Shown here: in pieces, positions 1 through 8,086 of the stretch
How the letters are laid out: each line of letters opens with the position of its first letter
Position numbering within the stretch: position 1 is the stretch's first letter
Assembly (NCBI GenBank): GCA_035495315.1
Contig: DATJGF010000121.1
Location: 3,835 to 67,834, forward strand
Direction: 5' to 3'
Length of the DNA: 64,000 bases
Source of the DNA: DATJGF01 sp035495315
GTDB lineage: Bacteria; Verrucomicrobiota; Verrucomicrobiia; Limisphaerales; UBA8199
Made by a program: the position numbers and the translations under genes
Notes under the pieces: generated by a model
The model's input: only the letters and a program-made list of their open reading frames with translations
Databases searched by the model: none
Told to the model about the DNA's origin: nothing

Positions 1-537
1 CGCCCTTCCCACAACTTGACGCTCGCCACCAAAACTTCGCTGCCAAAGTCCATGGCTCAATACCACAACCCGGTGGCCTGGCGGACGATCCTCGGCGGTG
101 AAGGTCCGGCCCAACAGCGGTGGAACGCCAAACACCGAAAAGTAATTCGGAGTCGCCCAGGCGGCATGAATATGTTCCGGTCTTTCGGCACCGGTCAGAT
201 TCGCCGACTCATAGATTTGCCCGCCCAGTTCCTCGAATACAGAATTCTGCTCACGCCAATCCTTCAGAACGCCCGGAGTCACCACCACCTGCGAAAACCC
301 GCGCTTGGCATTGCTTTGGCACACCGTTACCAGCTGCTCCGGATCGTGATACGGCAAAGGGCGCAGCAGCACTCCGTCGATGACGCTGAAAATCGCTGTA
401 TTGGCGCCTATCCCCAGCGCCAGGGTAAGAACGGCAACCGCAGTAAACGCACGGTTCCTCCAAAGCATCCGCGCACCATATCGGACGTCCTGCAAGAGCG
501 TCTCCACCACAGGCAACTCAACCTGGTCCCAGCGCAT
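1..537 (-). CDS. MacB/ADOP-type ABC permease, N-terminal part (runs off left edge)
   Basis: An open frame on the minus strand starts at ATG 537 and is still open at base 1, giving 179 residues of the N-terminus. It reads DVRYGARMLWRN, then a first membrane helix (AVAVLTLALGIGANTAIFSV), then DGVLLRPLPY and a periplasmic part ending near LSHGLWQRSFGG. This order is characteristic of the MacB-like periplasmic core of the acidobacterial/verrucomicrobial duplicated permease (ADOP) family, about 800 residues with FtsX-like permease domains; the missing part lies to the left. Such proteins are inner-membrane permeases working with a LolD/MacB-type ATPase; the substrate cannot be told. An in-frame stop sits a few codons upstream of the start, so the N-terminus is well fixed. 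The partner ATPase is not in the window. Confidence 0.9.
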   Translation of the reverse strand, partial: MRWDQVELPVVETLLQDVRYGARMLWRNRAFTAVAVLTLALGIGANTAIFSVIDGVLLRPLPYHDPEQLVTVCQSNAKRGFSQVVVTPGVLKDWREQNSVFEELGGQIYESANLTGAERPEHIHAAWATPNYFSVFGVPPLLGRTFTAEDRPPGHRVVVLSHGLWQRSFGGERQVVGRA

Positions 538-628
538 GAGGACATGGTATCAATGAACACGTTGGAAAGCATTAGGAAAGCTCGAATCCACTTTCTTCCT
601 GCGCAACGCGGCTTAGTCTGTGGTCGTC

Positions 629-1681
629 ATGAGCCCTACAAAAGATGATCGTCCCCCAAACCGAGCAAAATCCCTTTCCAATACTCCACCACTACAATAC
701 TCCATTAATCCACCACTCCACCGCTCTAATACTCCTTTAATCCGGCGTCAGTTCCTTGAGCTTTCTTTGGCTGCGCTGTCCGGAACGGTCATTGGACCTG
801 GCCTGGGACTGCTTGGCGCTGCCGAAACTGCGTCGCGGCCAAACTCCAAGGTTTCGGGCGTTCAGCTGGGCATCAACGTCCCGTACAGTTTTGGCGATGA
901 TCGGATGAACGGAGACGATATCCTCAAGAACAGCGTCCAATTGGGGTTGAGCGCCGTGGAGTTAAGAACCCAACCTGTGGAGGTTTTTCTGGGCGCGCCC
1001 GAGGATATTGTCCATGGCAAGAAAGGCGAAACCTCTGCAGATGCCGCGGCTCGGGCCGAGCAGTTGCGCTCGTGGCGCAAGTCCGCGTCGACCGACCGTG
1101 TGTCTGAATTCCGCCGAAAGTACGAATCTACCGGCGTGCTGATTGAGATCGTCAAGGTGGATGGAGTGTTCAAAACCTCGGACGAGGAACTGGATTATGT
1201 TTTCGGATTGGCACGGGCGCTGGGCGGGCGCGCGATTTCGACCGAAATCTCGCACCAGGAGGAGGACCTCAAACGAGTCGGAACATTTGCCGACCGCCAT
1301 CGTTTGATGGTGGGATATCATGGCCACGCGACCACCAAGCCCGAGGATTGGGAGAAAGCGTTTTCCCTGGCCCAATACAACGGTGCGAATGTCGATTTGG
1401 GACATTTCGTTGCCGGCAACAACATCTCCCCGGTTCCCTTCATCAGCCGGTATCACGAGCGAATCACGCACCTGCACATCAAGGACCGCAAGATGCACAA
1501 CGGGCCCAACGTACCCTTTGGCGAGGGGGACACTCCCATCGCCGAAGTGCTGCGCCTGCTCCAGGACAAGCATTGGCCCATTCAGGCGACCATCGAGTTC
1601 GAGTATAAGGTCCCCCCGAGCTCCGATCGACTGACCGAAATCGCGCGTGCCGTCAGCTTCTGCCGCCAGGCCTTGAGTTAA
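629..1681 (+). CDS. Tat-exported sugar phosphate isomerase/epimerase-like protein
   Basis: About 350 residues. The body (from roughly residue 75) reads as a xylose-isomerase-like TIM barrel: GVQLGINVPY at the first strand, then GYHGHATTKPEDW, NVDLGHFVAGNN, HLHIKDRK and a closing TIEFEY, the usual His/Asp/Glu metal-ligand positions of this family. Upstream is a twin-arginine motif (RRQFLELSLAALSG), so the product is probably folded in the cytoplasm and exported through Tat. The first 35 or so residues are translated from a short-unit repeat (675-740) and look like a tail grafted onto the signal peptide; ATG 629 is chosen, GTG 620 is an alternative. Substrate unknown; these enzymes or their inactive relatives are common in Verrucomicrobia and Planctomycetes. 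Confidence 0.85.
   Translation: MSPTKDDRPPNRAKSLSNTPPLQYSINPPLHRSNTPLIRRQFLELSLAALSGTVIGPGLGLLGAAETASRPNSKVSGVQLGINVPYSFGDDRMNGDDILKNSVQLGLSAVELRTQPVEVFLGAPEDIVHGKKGETSADAAARAEQLRSWRKSASTDRVSEFRRKYESTGVLIEIVKVDGVFKTSDEELDYVFGLARALGGRAISTEISHQEEDLKRVGTFADRHRLMVGYHGHATTKPEDWEKAFSLAQYNGANVDLGHFVAGNNISPVPFISRYHERITHLHIKDRKMHNGPNVPFGEGDTPIAEVLRLLQDKHWPIQATIEFEYKVPPSSDRLTEIARAVSFCRQALS
675..740. repeat. short-unit repeat (AATACTCC / CCACTCC type)
   Basis: A stretch made of imperfect repeats of the words AATACTCC, ATTAATCC and CCACC(A)CTCC. It lies inside the N-terminus of the Tat-exported isomerase-like gene and encodes the low-complexity segment before the RR motif. Confidence 0.6.
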
Positions 1682-1708
1682 CCCAAGCTCCTCACTTGGG
1701 AAGCAGCC

Positions 1709-1741
1709 GATCGTAAATCGTAAATCCTAATTCGTAATTCC
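1709..1741. repeat. short-unit repeat (CGTAAATC type)
   Basis: Repeats of CGTAAATC / TAATTC between the isomerase-like gene and the hydrolase. The same word recurs at 13995-14024, where it forms the first codons of the TolC-family gene. Confidence 0.5.
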
Positions 1742-1812
1742 AAATGGGGCTTTCAAAGTAGTTGCCAACGCCCTGCCGACGCGCTCTATTGCCACTAACT
1801 GGAGAGGATTTT

Positions 1813-2478
1813 ATGGCCGCGGAACAAATTGTTATCCCCGTCAAAGGCGTCGAACTGGAAGGCGAGTTCGATTTTCCGCCCAAGCCGCTCGGCCTGGTGT
1901 TGTTCGCCCACGGCAGCGGCAGCAGCCGGCACAGCCCTCGCAACCAATATGTCGCCGGCATCCTGCGCAGCGCCGGGATCGGCACGCTCTTGTTCGATTT
2001 GCTGACCCCGGCCGAGGAGGAAGAGGAGGCTTACACGCGCCATCTGCGCTTCGATATTCCGCTGCTGGCGCATCGCCTGGTCTGCGCGACGCGCTGGGCG
2101 CTCGACCGCAGCACCACGCGCGACCTGAATGCCGGCTACTTCGGCTCGAGCACCGGAGCCGCCGCGGCACTGATTGCCGCCGCCGAGAGGCGCGATGCGA
2201 TCAGCGCGGTGGTGTCGCGCGGTGGCCGGCCCGACCTCGCCGGCGACGCGCTGGAACGCGTCCGCGCCGCGACACTACTGATTGTCGGCGGCGACGACAA
2301 GCCGGTGATTGAACTGAACGAACAGGCGTATGAGCGGTTGCATTGCGAGAAGGCGTTGCGGATTGTGCCCGGGGCAACGCACTTGTTCGAGGAACCCGGC
2401 GCGCTCAAGATCGTCGCCAAAATGGCCGCCGAATGGTTCGCCAGCCATTTGCAACCGTTGAGAGCGTTGGGATCTTAA
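1813..2478 (+). CDS. alpha/beta hydrolase (dienelactone hydrolase-like)
   Basis: 221 residues, no signal peptide, so cytoplasmic. The fold is visible from the oxyanion region LVLFAHGSGSSRHSPRN, the nucleophile elbow GYFGSSTGAAAA (Ser in G-S-S-T-G), the acid strand LLIVGGDDKPV and the catalytic His in VPGATHLFEEPG. This matches the small dienelactone hydrolase-like family often found beside phosphoribosyltransferase domains, but here it stands alone. ATG 1813 is preceded by a good ribosome site (GGAGAGG, 1801-1807), which rules against the upstream in-frame ATG at 1762. The stop codon sits at the edge of an AT-rich palindrome (TTAACACGTT...) that leads into a GC-rich repeat. The substrate is not evident. 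Confidence 0.9.
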   Translation: MAAEQIVIPVKGVELEGEFDFPPKPLGLVLFAHGSGSSRHSPRNQYVAGILRSAGIGTLLFDLLTPAEEEEEAYTRHLRFDIPLLAHRLVCATRWALDRSTTRDLNAGYFGSSTGAAAALIAAAERRDAISAVVSRGGRPDLAGDALERVRAATLLIVGGDDKPVIELNEQAYERLHCEKALRIVPGATHLFEEPGALKIVAKMAAEWFASHLQPLRALGS

Positions 2479-2513
2479 CACGTTAAAAATGGTAAAACGT
2501 TAAAGTGTTAGAA

Positions 2514-2614
2514 AATGGTGAGGCGCGGGCGCGCCGTTTCATAATCCCAGTCCGAAAACGGACGGCGCGCCGCGCCCGGCGGTCGCGCCCTACCATTCGT
2601 GAGATGAGTTCTAA
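2514..2614. repeat. palindromic repeat family B, copy 1
   Basis: A GC-rich inverted repeat: AATGGTGAGGCGCG on the left answers CGCGCCCTACCATT on the right, with a second inner pair around GGCGCGCC, followed by the tail GTGAGATGAGTTCTAA. The same arrangement with the same tail occurs at 60890-60996. It lies between convergent genes and could also act as a transcription barrier. Confidence 0.8.
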
Positions 2615-2637
2615 CGGTACGTCTTCATATGCTCGGG

Positions 2638-2976
2638 CTACCCCTTCATATGCTCGGGCAGGTCGTCGTCCTCATCTTTGACGTCGAATACACCGTCAAA
2701 GCTCTTACCGCTTTTCTCCAGAATTTTCTGGATGTGCGGCGAGATAAAACGCTTTTTCTTTTCCTTTTTATGACGCGGGATGAACCGGTAATGCCCCGTC
2801 GAATCAACTTCCAGGACGCCCCTCTCCACCAACCGGCTCAACACCGGCAATGCCCAGTTCGGATCCTGTCGCCCCCGCCTTTTACCCCCCGCGCGCCGCG
2901 TGATTTCCGCTATCGACACGAATTGCCCCGGCCACCCCCTCAGGTACAGACAAATTTCTCTTTCATCAGCATCCAT
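2638..2976 (-). CDS. small winged-helix-like hypothetical protein
   Basis: 112 residues starting MDADEREICLYLRGWPGQFV. The first 60 residues (EICLYLRG, FVSIAEITRRAGGKRR, ALPVLSRLVERGVLEVDSTGHYRF) have the helix-turn-helix plus wing rhythm of a winged-helix DNA-binding domain. The rest is very Lys-rich (HKKEKKKRF) and ends with acidic DVKDEDDDLPEHMKG. It is probably a nucleic-acid-binding regulator, but no family was recognised. ATG 2976 is chosen because the possible upstream extension (to 3114) is translated from a palindromic repeat and is Ser-rich. The last seven codons are duplicated just past the stop (2623-2638 and 2644-2659 are identical), indicating a recent 21-bp tandem duplication. 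Confidence 0.7.
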   Translation of the reverse strand: MDADEREICLYLRGWPGQFVSIAEITRRAGGKRRGRQDPNWALPVLSRLVERGVLEVDSTGHYRFIPRHKKEKKKRFISPHIQKILEKSGKSFDGVFDVKDEDDDLPEHMKG

Positions 2977-3049
2977 GCAGCGTGAAGGTGCCACTCCCTG
3001 CGCATTTAGTCGATTGAAAAGCCACAAACAGTCGGATGAGGAAGAGTTA

Positions 3050-3147
3050 ACAGAAGAAAACGAAGGAAACGAAGAGCAGTGGGTACGAGTGACACGTGTC
3101 GGCAGGTGCGGCAAGGCAGGCTCTTCGTTGCCTTTGTTTCCTTCTGT
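3050..3147. repeat. palindromic repeat family G (ACAGAAG ... CTTCTGT)
   Basis: Inverted repeat with arms of about 28 bp (ACAGAAG.AAACGAAGG left, CCTTTGTTTCCTTCTGT right, a few mismatches) around a 40-bp centre. It is located between the winged-helix-like gene and the pseudopilin gene. Confidence 0.7.
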
Positions 3148-3184
3148 GAGTCCTTCTCTCGGTCCCTCTGTGCGTCCGTCTGTC

Positions 3185-3964
3185 TCAGCGCACCGTAGTC
3201 ACTTGCTTCATTTGGACCCAGTCAGAGTTCGTCGGACTAAACCGTTCATGCTCCTGGCCCAGCCGTTGACTCTCCGGGTCCAACAACCTGGTCAGCGCGA
3301 CATGGCCGTCGGCAAAATTGGAATCGTAAGCGTTCGAATGACGCGTCGCCGGGTAGTTCGCGAATGGCCGGCTGTCATCCATCGTCACCAGGAACCAACC
3401 GTCGTCGATGCTCGCTTCATGTTCATCCTGGATGAGCCAGATATGGTCGGGGCCTGCGGCGGTCAACTCGCTCTCGCGCAGGAAGGTGCGAAACTTGCCG
3501 TTCGCTGTCGACCCTTCCATGTAGCGGCTGCCCACCCAGCCATTCATCGAGTAACTACGAACGCGCGGTACACCGCCCAGTTGGGAGCGATCCGCCGGAC
3601 AACGAAAAACCGCAGCCTCGCTGGCGTAGGGATAGAGGGTACCTTGCTTGATCTGTGTCGTGTTCGTCGCGTCCTCCGGCCGTTTCATATCGCCGCGCAC
3701 CCAACCGTATTTTGAATCGGCGCCCGGCCGGTTCTCCGGCAAGCGCCCATCATTGTCGACGCAATATATTTGGGTCGCCAAACCGAGTTGACGCAGGTTG
3801 CTTTGGCAATTGGCGCGCTCGCCTTTACCCCGCGCGATGCCGATGGCTGGCAGGAGCAGCGCTGAAAGGATCGCTACGATCGCGATAACGATCAGCAACT
3901 CGAGCAAACTAAACGCGCGGCGGTCAATTGGGAATGAATTACAGTCGATGCAGCAGCAAACCAT
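3185..3964 (-). CDS. type II secretion/pseudopilin protein with H-x9-DG C-terminus
   Basis: 259 residues. After a short leader ending in DRRA comes the class III methylation motif FSLLELLIVIAIVAILSALLLPA (Glu at +5, prepilin peptidase site after Ala), which forms the membrane-anchoring helix. The remainder is a globular domain with C-terminal ATRHSNAYDSNFADGHV, the H-x9-DG signature of the large DUF1559-related prepilin group that is strongly expanded in Verrucomicrobia and Planctomycetes. It is likely processed by PilD and displayed at the cell surface or periplasm. ATG 3964 gives a 17-residue leader; a further in-frame ATG at 4084 would give an atypically long one. It stands alone, away from the E/F operon at 30.7 kb. 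Confidence 0.88.
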   Translation of the reverse strand: MVCCCIDCNSFPIDRRAFSLLELLIVIAIVAILSALLLPAIGIARGKGERANCQSNLRQLGLATQIYCVDNDGRLPENRPGADSKYGWVRGDMKRPEDATNTTQIKQGTLYPYASEAAVFRCPADRSQLGGVPRVRSYSMNGWVGSRYMEGSTANGKFRTFLRESELTAAGPDHIWLIQDEHEASIDDGWFLVTMDDSRPFANYPATRHSNAYDSNFADGHVALTRLLDPESQRLGQEHERFSPTNSDWVQMKQVTTVR

Positions 3965-4226
3965 GGACGAACACGGCTGGACAGGGATCTTAGGCACCAA
4001 AGCAAAGCAATACAGGCCAGCAGCCCGATCCCCCTTCAGTGATGGGCGCCGGTGGCGCAAATGTAAGTCGCGAGAGCTTCTCATCAGTGTTTATCCGCGT
4101 CTATCCGTGATTGTAGTTTAGCGGTGGAAGTGTGGTATCGGGACTGTGCGTTTAGCGGCACACGTGATCGCTTTTGATTGCGCCTAGGCCGCGAGTGGAG
4201 ATACTGAAGGCGTGAGCCGGCGGCAG

Positions 4227-7200
4227 ATGACCTCCACGCGACAGTTGATGTGCTTTGGGATCGCGTTCCTCGCGTCGGTGACGATGTGTTGGGGCCAGAA
4301 GCCTTCGAATTGGCGCGTGTACAAGTTCGCCGATGGCCTGCCCGAATCCGCCTGTTTCTCCGTCTCTGTTTCCGCCCAGGATAAAGTCCTCGCGCGCCAT
4401 TTGAATCTGCCGCTGGTCAGCGACCTCGACGGCTACAGCATCGTCACCAAAGTCGCGCCCAGTAGCGGCAAGAATCGCATCTATCAAAGCCCGGGCGGCC
4501 AGCTCTGGACGGCAGCGCCGCAAGGCCTCAGCGAGTTCAAGGACGGCACCTGGACACTTCATCCGATTCCCGAGATCGCCTCCGAAGCCCGTCTCAGCCG
4601 AGTAAATGATCCGGTCCCGCTTTATCCGATCAAACAAGGCCTCGTGATTTTTCTGCTGCCCGATCGCTTGTTTGAATTCAACACCGAACACACCGACCGG
4701 CCGGAGACGCGCCTGTTGCGGCGCGTCGAACAAACCCACCTCGGCAGTTTCTCCGGCATGGTGCCAGGCGGTGACGGCAGCCTTTGGATCGTCGGCAAAC
4801 TTGGTGCCGCAAAGATCCCCGCCCCATTGCGCAGCCTTCAAGCCGATACGGAATGGCGCGAATATATCGTGCCGCCGGAGTTGCACGTCGAAAATCTCGA
4901 AGCGCCGCACCAACTCCCGCGCGTCGAACGTGCTGACGACCAGAAATCCGGCGTCACCGCGCTGGCCGACTCGACCACGAACCGCGTCAGGGTACTTGCG
5001 TGCTTCGACGGACGCGACTGGAGCGTCGAGCCATTGCCGTCCGGCAAGCTGCGCCAGGCTTGGGTTGGGCCCGATGATACTCGCTGGGCGATCACCATCG
5101 ACTCCCTGTTCGAATGGGATCCCGGCGCTCCCAATGAAGCGACCGAAAACGAAGAGATTTCCGCGCGCCAATACTTCGATGTCGCCGTCGACTCTACCGG
5201 AAGATTTTGGCTAGCGACCTCGGATGGCCTGTTCCGTTTTGCGCCTTTGACCTGGCGCACGCCTGGCCCGGTGCGAAAGCTCAATTCGCCGGTCCGTTGC
5301 ATGGCCGGCGATTCGCAGGGCCGGCTATGGTTTGTATCCGGCAACCGCGTTCAATCGCTGTTGAACGGCCGGGTCGACCTCTACTCATCGCCTGAAACGG
5401 CCAACCCTAATCTGCAACCACAAAAGCTCTATTGCCTGCGAAATTCCGCCGTGATCCTGGAAGCCGCCGAAACCAACAGTGGCACCAGGCTTTTTGTTTT
5501 GAGACCTGGCGAAAACATTTTCACCCCGGTCGAGCTGCCGGATTCGAGTCGCCGCGTGAAAACCGTGGGAACGCTCCCCGATGGGAGCCTTTGCGTGAGT
5601 GAGCCTAACGTCGAAAGGTCGAACCAACCCGCGGCATTGAGGCGCTTTGATGGGCGCCACTTCGGGCCGCTGCCGGTCCCCTCTGCTGAGCCGACCTTGG
5701 GCGGTCCGGTCCGGAACTTGTGGGTAACACAAAACGGAGATTATTGGGCCGGCGGCGACCGCGGCACCGCCGTTTACCAGGACAAAAAATGGGTGAGTTT
5801 TGTTTCGACCGACAAATCGACACCGGAGCTGGTGGTTGGCTTTGCCGAAATGCCGGATGGAAAAATCTGGTGCGCTGACCTGGATCAGATCTGGGAATTT
5901 GACGGCCGAAACTGGACGGTCGTGCGCCGCGGCTTTGACGGCATCAATGCCTTGCTGCGCTCACGAGACGGCAGCGTCTGGGTGGCGTGCAACAACGGCT
6001 TGCAACGTTTTTTTCAGGGTATCTGGATCGAAAATGGCCTCGAAGAAGGTTTGCCCAGCGCCAACACGCGGGAATTATTTGAAGACTCGCGCGGTCTGTG
6101 GGTCGCAACCACGCGCGGCTTGAGCCTGTTTCATCCGCAAACCGACCGCGACCCGCCGTCGGTCGCTGTGCAGCAATTGCCGGACCTCGAGACGGGCTCG
6201 AGCGAAGGCCGCGCCATCAACATCGCTTTCATCGGCCAGGATAAATGGCGATATACGCCCCGTGATCGCTTGCTCTTTTCGTATCGTCTCGACGACCGCG
6301 AGTGGTCGCGTTTCGAGGAGATTAATCATATCTCCCTCACCGACTTGCCGGCGGGCAAGCATTACTTCCAGGTCCGCTCGATGGATCGCAGTGGGAACCG
6401 TTCGCCGTCGGCGACGCTGGAGTTCGCAATTCTGCTGCCGTGGTATAAAGAAACCCGGCTGCTGCTGATTTCGAGCGCCGGCCTGGCCGCAGCACTGTTC
6501 TTCGCGGCGCTGGCATTTAATCGGCACCGGCAACTGGTGCGCAGCTACGCGGAAATCGAACAGAAAGTCGCCGAGCGAACCAAACAGCTGGAGGTTGCCA
6601 ATTACGAATTGCTACAGAGCCAGAAGATGAAAGCGCTGGGAACGCTGGCCGCCGGCATTGCCCACGATTTCAATAATATCCTGTCGATCATCAAAGGCTC
6701 GGCCCAGATCATCGAAGACAACCTGGATAATCCGGCAAAGGTGCAAACGCGCGCCCAGCGCATCACGACGGTGGTCGATCAGGGAGCCGGAATTGTCAAA
6801 GCGATGCTGGGGTTTAGCCGCGACTCGGGCGAGGAGCTTGCCGCCTGCGATGTCAATATTGTCGTTCAGGATACGTTGAAACTTTTGGGGGATCGCTTTT
6901 TGCGCGAAGTACAGGTGAAGTTCGCCCCCACACCGGGGCTGCCGCCGGTGTTGGCTTCAAAGGAATTCATCCAGCAGATTTTGCTGAATTTTATTTTCAA
7001 CGCCTCTGAATCGATGGGCAAAAATAAAGAGGTCTCCATTTCCTCTCGGTTGATGGAGAAATTGCCGCAAGAGCTGGCGCTACTGCCGGTGCCCGCACCG
7101 CGTTACCTTGCGATTGCGGTGAAGGATTCCGGCTGCGGCATTGCAGGCGATATTTTGCCGCGCATTTTCGAGCCGTTCTTTACCACAAAAGCGCTCTCCG

Positions 7201-7394
7201 CCCGGCGTGGCACCGGCCTCGGGCTTTCGATGGCCTATGAGCTCGCCAAGAAACTGGGCGCCGGCATTTGGGTCGAATCGGTCGTGGAACAAGGCAGCAC
7301 CTTTACCCTTATCTTGCCGGTGCAGAACAGCTCCGGTGTGAAGGCAGTGGAAAAGCCGTCACTTGCGGAGGCGGCCAGAGCTGAGTTGCGATGA
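4227..7394 (+). CDS. sensor histidine kinase with periplasmic beta-propeller
   Basis: 1055 residues. Order: signal peptide (residues 1-25), a long periplasmic two-component-regulator propeller with repeated GSLW/GKIW/GSVW-type blades (to about 680), a Y_Y_Y domain (about 685-740), one transmembrane helix (LLLISSAGLAAALFF), a short coiled coil, a HisKA domain with the phospho-acceptor His813 in AAGIAHDFNN, and an HATPase domain with N box (ILLNFIFNAS), G1 (VKDSGCGIAG) and G2 (GTGLGLSMAYEL). The architecture is that of the one-megaprotein polysaccharide sensors, but the kinase here is a conventional one without a fused regulator. It overlaps the next gene by ATGA, so the pair is translationally coupled. 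ATG 4227 starts the signal peptide; GTG 4212 is also possible. Confidence 0.93.
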   Translation: MTSTRQLMCFGIAFLASVTMCWGQKPSNWRVYKFADGLPESACFSVSVSAQDKVLARHLNLPLVSDLDGYSIVTKVAPSSGKNRIYQSPGGQLWTAAPQGLSEFKDGTWTLHPIPEIASEARLSRVNDPVPLYPIKQGLVIFLLPDRLFEFNTEHTDRPETRLLRRVEQTHLGSFSGMVPGGDGSLWIVGKLGAAKIPAPLRSLQADTEWREYIVPPELHVENLEAPHQLPRVERADDQKSGVTALADSTTNRVRVLACFDGRDWSVEPLPSGKLRQAWVGPDDTRWAITIDSLFEWDPGAPNEATENEEISARQYFDVAVDSTGRFWLATSDGLFRFAPLTWRTPGPVRKLNSPVRCMAGDSQGRLWFVSGNRVQSLLNGRVDLYSSPETANPNLQPQKLYCLRNSAVILEAAETNSGTRLFVLRPGENIFTPVELPDSSRRVKTVGTLPDGSLCVSEPNVERSNQPAALRRFDGRHFGPLPVPSAEPTLGGPVRNLWVTQNGDYWAGGDRGTAVYQDKKWVSFVSTDKSTPELVVGFAEMPDGKIWCADLDQIWEFDGRNWTVVRRGFDGINALLRSRDGSVWVACNNGLQRFFQGIWIENGLEEGLPSANTRELFEDSRGLWVATTRGLSLFHPQTDRDPPSVAVQQLPDLETGSSEGRAINIAFIGQDKWRYTPRDRLLFSYRLDDREWSRFEEINHISLTDLPAGKHYFQVRSMDRSGNRSPSATLEFAILLPWYKETRLLLISSAGLAAALFFAALAFNRHRQLVRSYAEIEQKVAERTKQLEVANYELLQSQKMKALGTLAAGIAHDFNNILSIIKGSAQIIEDNLDNPAKVQTRAQRITTVVDQGAGIVKAMLGFSRDSGEELAACDVNIVVQDTLKLLGDRFLREVQVKFAPTPGLPPVLASKEFIQQILLNFIFNASESMGKNKEVSISSRLMEKLPQELALLPVPAPRYLAIAVKDSGCGIAGDILPRIFEPFFTTKALSARRGTGLGLSMAYELAKKLGAGIWVESVVEQGSTFTLILPVQNSSGVKAVEKPSLAEAARAELR

Positions 7395-8044
7395 ATACTC
7401 CAAAAATCCTGATTATCGAAGACGACGATTTCCAGTACGAGATCTACGAGGAAGCTTTAGCAAAATTCAAACTGACGCGGGTCGAGAGCGGTAGCGACGC
7501 CCTGGCGATGATCCCCAAGGATCGTCCGGACCTGGTCATCCTCGATCACGTGCTGAGTAAAGGCGAACTCGGTCTGGACTTCTTGCCTGAGTTGAAAGAG
7601 CTGCTGCCGTTCGTGCCGATTATTATTGTTTCGGGCGCCTTGGAGGTGCACCAGCAACTCGACGCCCTGCAAGGTCCGCGCCGGGCGCATTATTGCCTGC
7701 CCAAGCCGGTTGATATTCGTGTGTTGAAACGAACGGTGGAGACGGCTTTGAAGGAGTGCGGCGAAACCGAGGTGGTGAGGCAATTCGAGGCACTGGAACG
7801 ATCGCATCGTATCGATGCGCTCGACCTGTTCAGCCGTTCAACCGACCGTTTGAGCCGCCAGAATCACATTCGCGAGCTGCTGGCCAAATCGCGGCAACGG
7901 CCCAATATATCGGCGCTGGCACGTGAATTCGGGGTCGCGCGGCGGACAATTATTCGCGACCTGCAAGAGCTGATCCGACGTGGGCAACTCAAGCCGGAGG
8001 TTTATCCGGAGTGGGAGAATCCGCCAGAGGGGAATGACGCATAG
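7391..8044 (+). CDS. response regulator with C-terminal helix-turn-helix
   Basis: 217 residues. The receiver domain (1-120) has the acidic pocket EDDD, the phospho-acceptor Asp52 in VILDHVLSKG and Lys in CLPKPVD. The C-terminal segment (about 165-205: NISALAREFGVARRTIIRDLQEL) is a helix-turn-helix resembling the DeoR/HTH_11 kind, not the usual OmpR, NarL or Fis output domains. It is coupled to the upstream beta-propeller kinase through an ATGA overlap, so the kinase is its probable partner and the pair likely controls transcription. The final codons (NDA, stop) run into a short-unit repeat, CGCATAGGACGCATAGGACGGATAGG. Confidence 0.92.
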   Translation: MNTPKILIIEDDDFQYEIYEEALAKFKLTRVESGSDALAMIPKDRPDLVILDHVLSKGELGLDFLPELKELLPFVPIIIVSGALEVHQQLDALQGPRRAHYCLPKPVDIRVLKRTVETALKECGETEVVRQFEALERSHRIDALDLFSRSTDRLSRQNHIRELLAKSRQRPNISALAREFGVARRTIIRDLQELIRRGQLKPEVYPEWENPPEGNDA

Positions 8045-8064
8045 GACGCATAGGACGGATAGGT
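8038..8064. repeat. short-unit repeat (CATAGGACG type)
   Basis: Two and a half copies of a 10-bp unit CGCATAGGA(C). The stop codon of the response regulator (TAG, 8042-8044) lies in the first unit. Confidence 0.5.
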
Positions 8065-8086
8065 GGTATACGACGGGCAATAATGC

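Noticed and set aside
16..648. Plus-strand frame of 210 codons at the left end
   Set aside because: It is antisense to the edge permease, whose minus-strand frame has clear family motifs; the plus-strand product is Arg/Pro/His-rich without any domain.
962..1573. Minus-strand frame of 203 codons
   Set aside because: Antisense to the isomerase-like gene, whose TIM-barrel motifs are convincing.
2900..3715. Plus-strand frame of 271 codons
   Set aside because: Covers parts of two minus-strand genes and palindrome G; no domain-like sequence.
4152..5171. Minus-strand frame of 339 codons
   Set aside because: Antisense to the propeller kinase; composition is typical of a shadow frame in GC-rich coding DNA.
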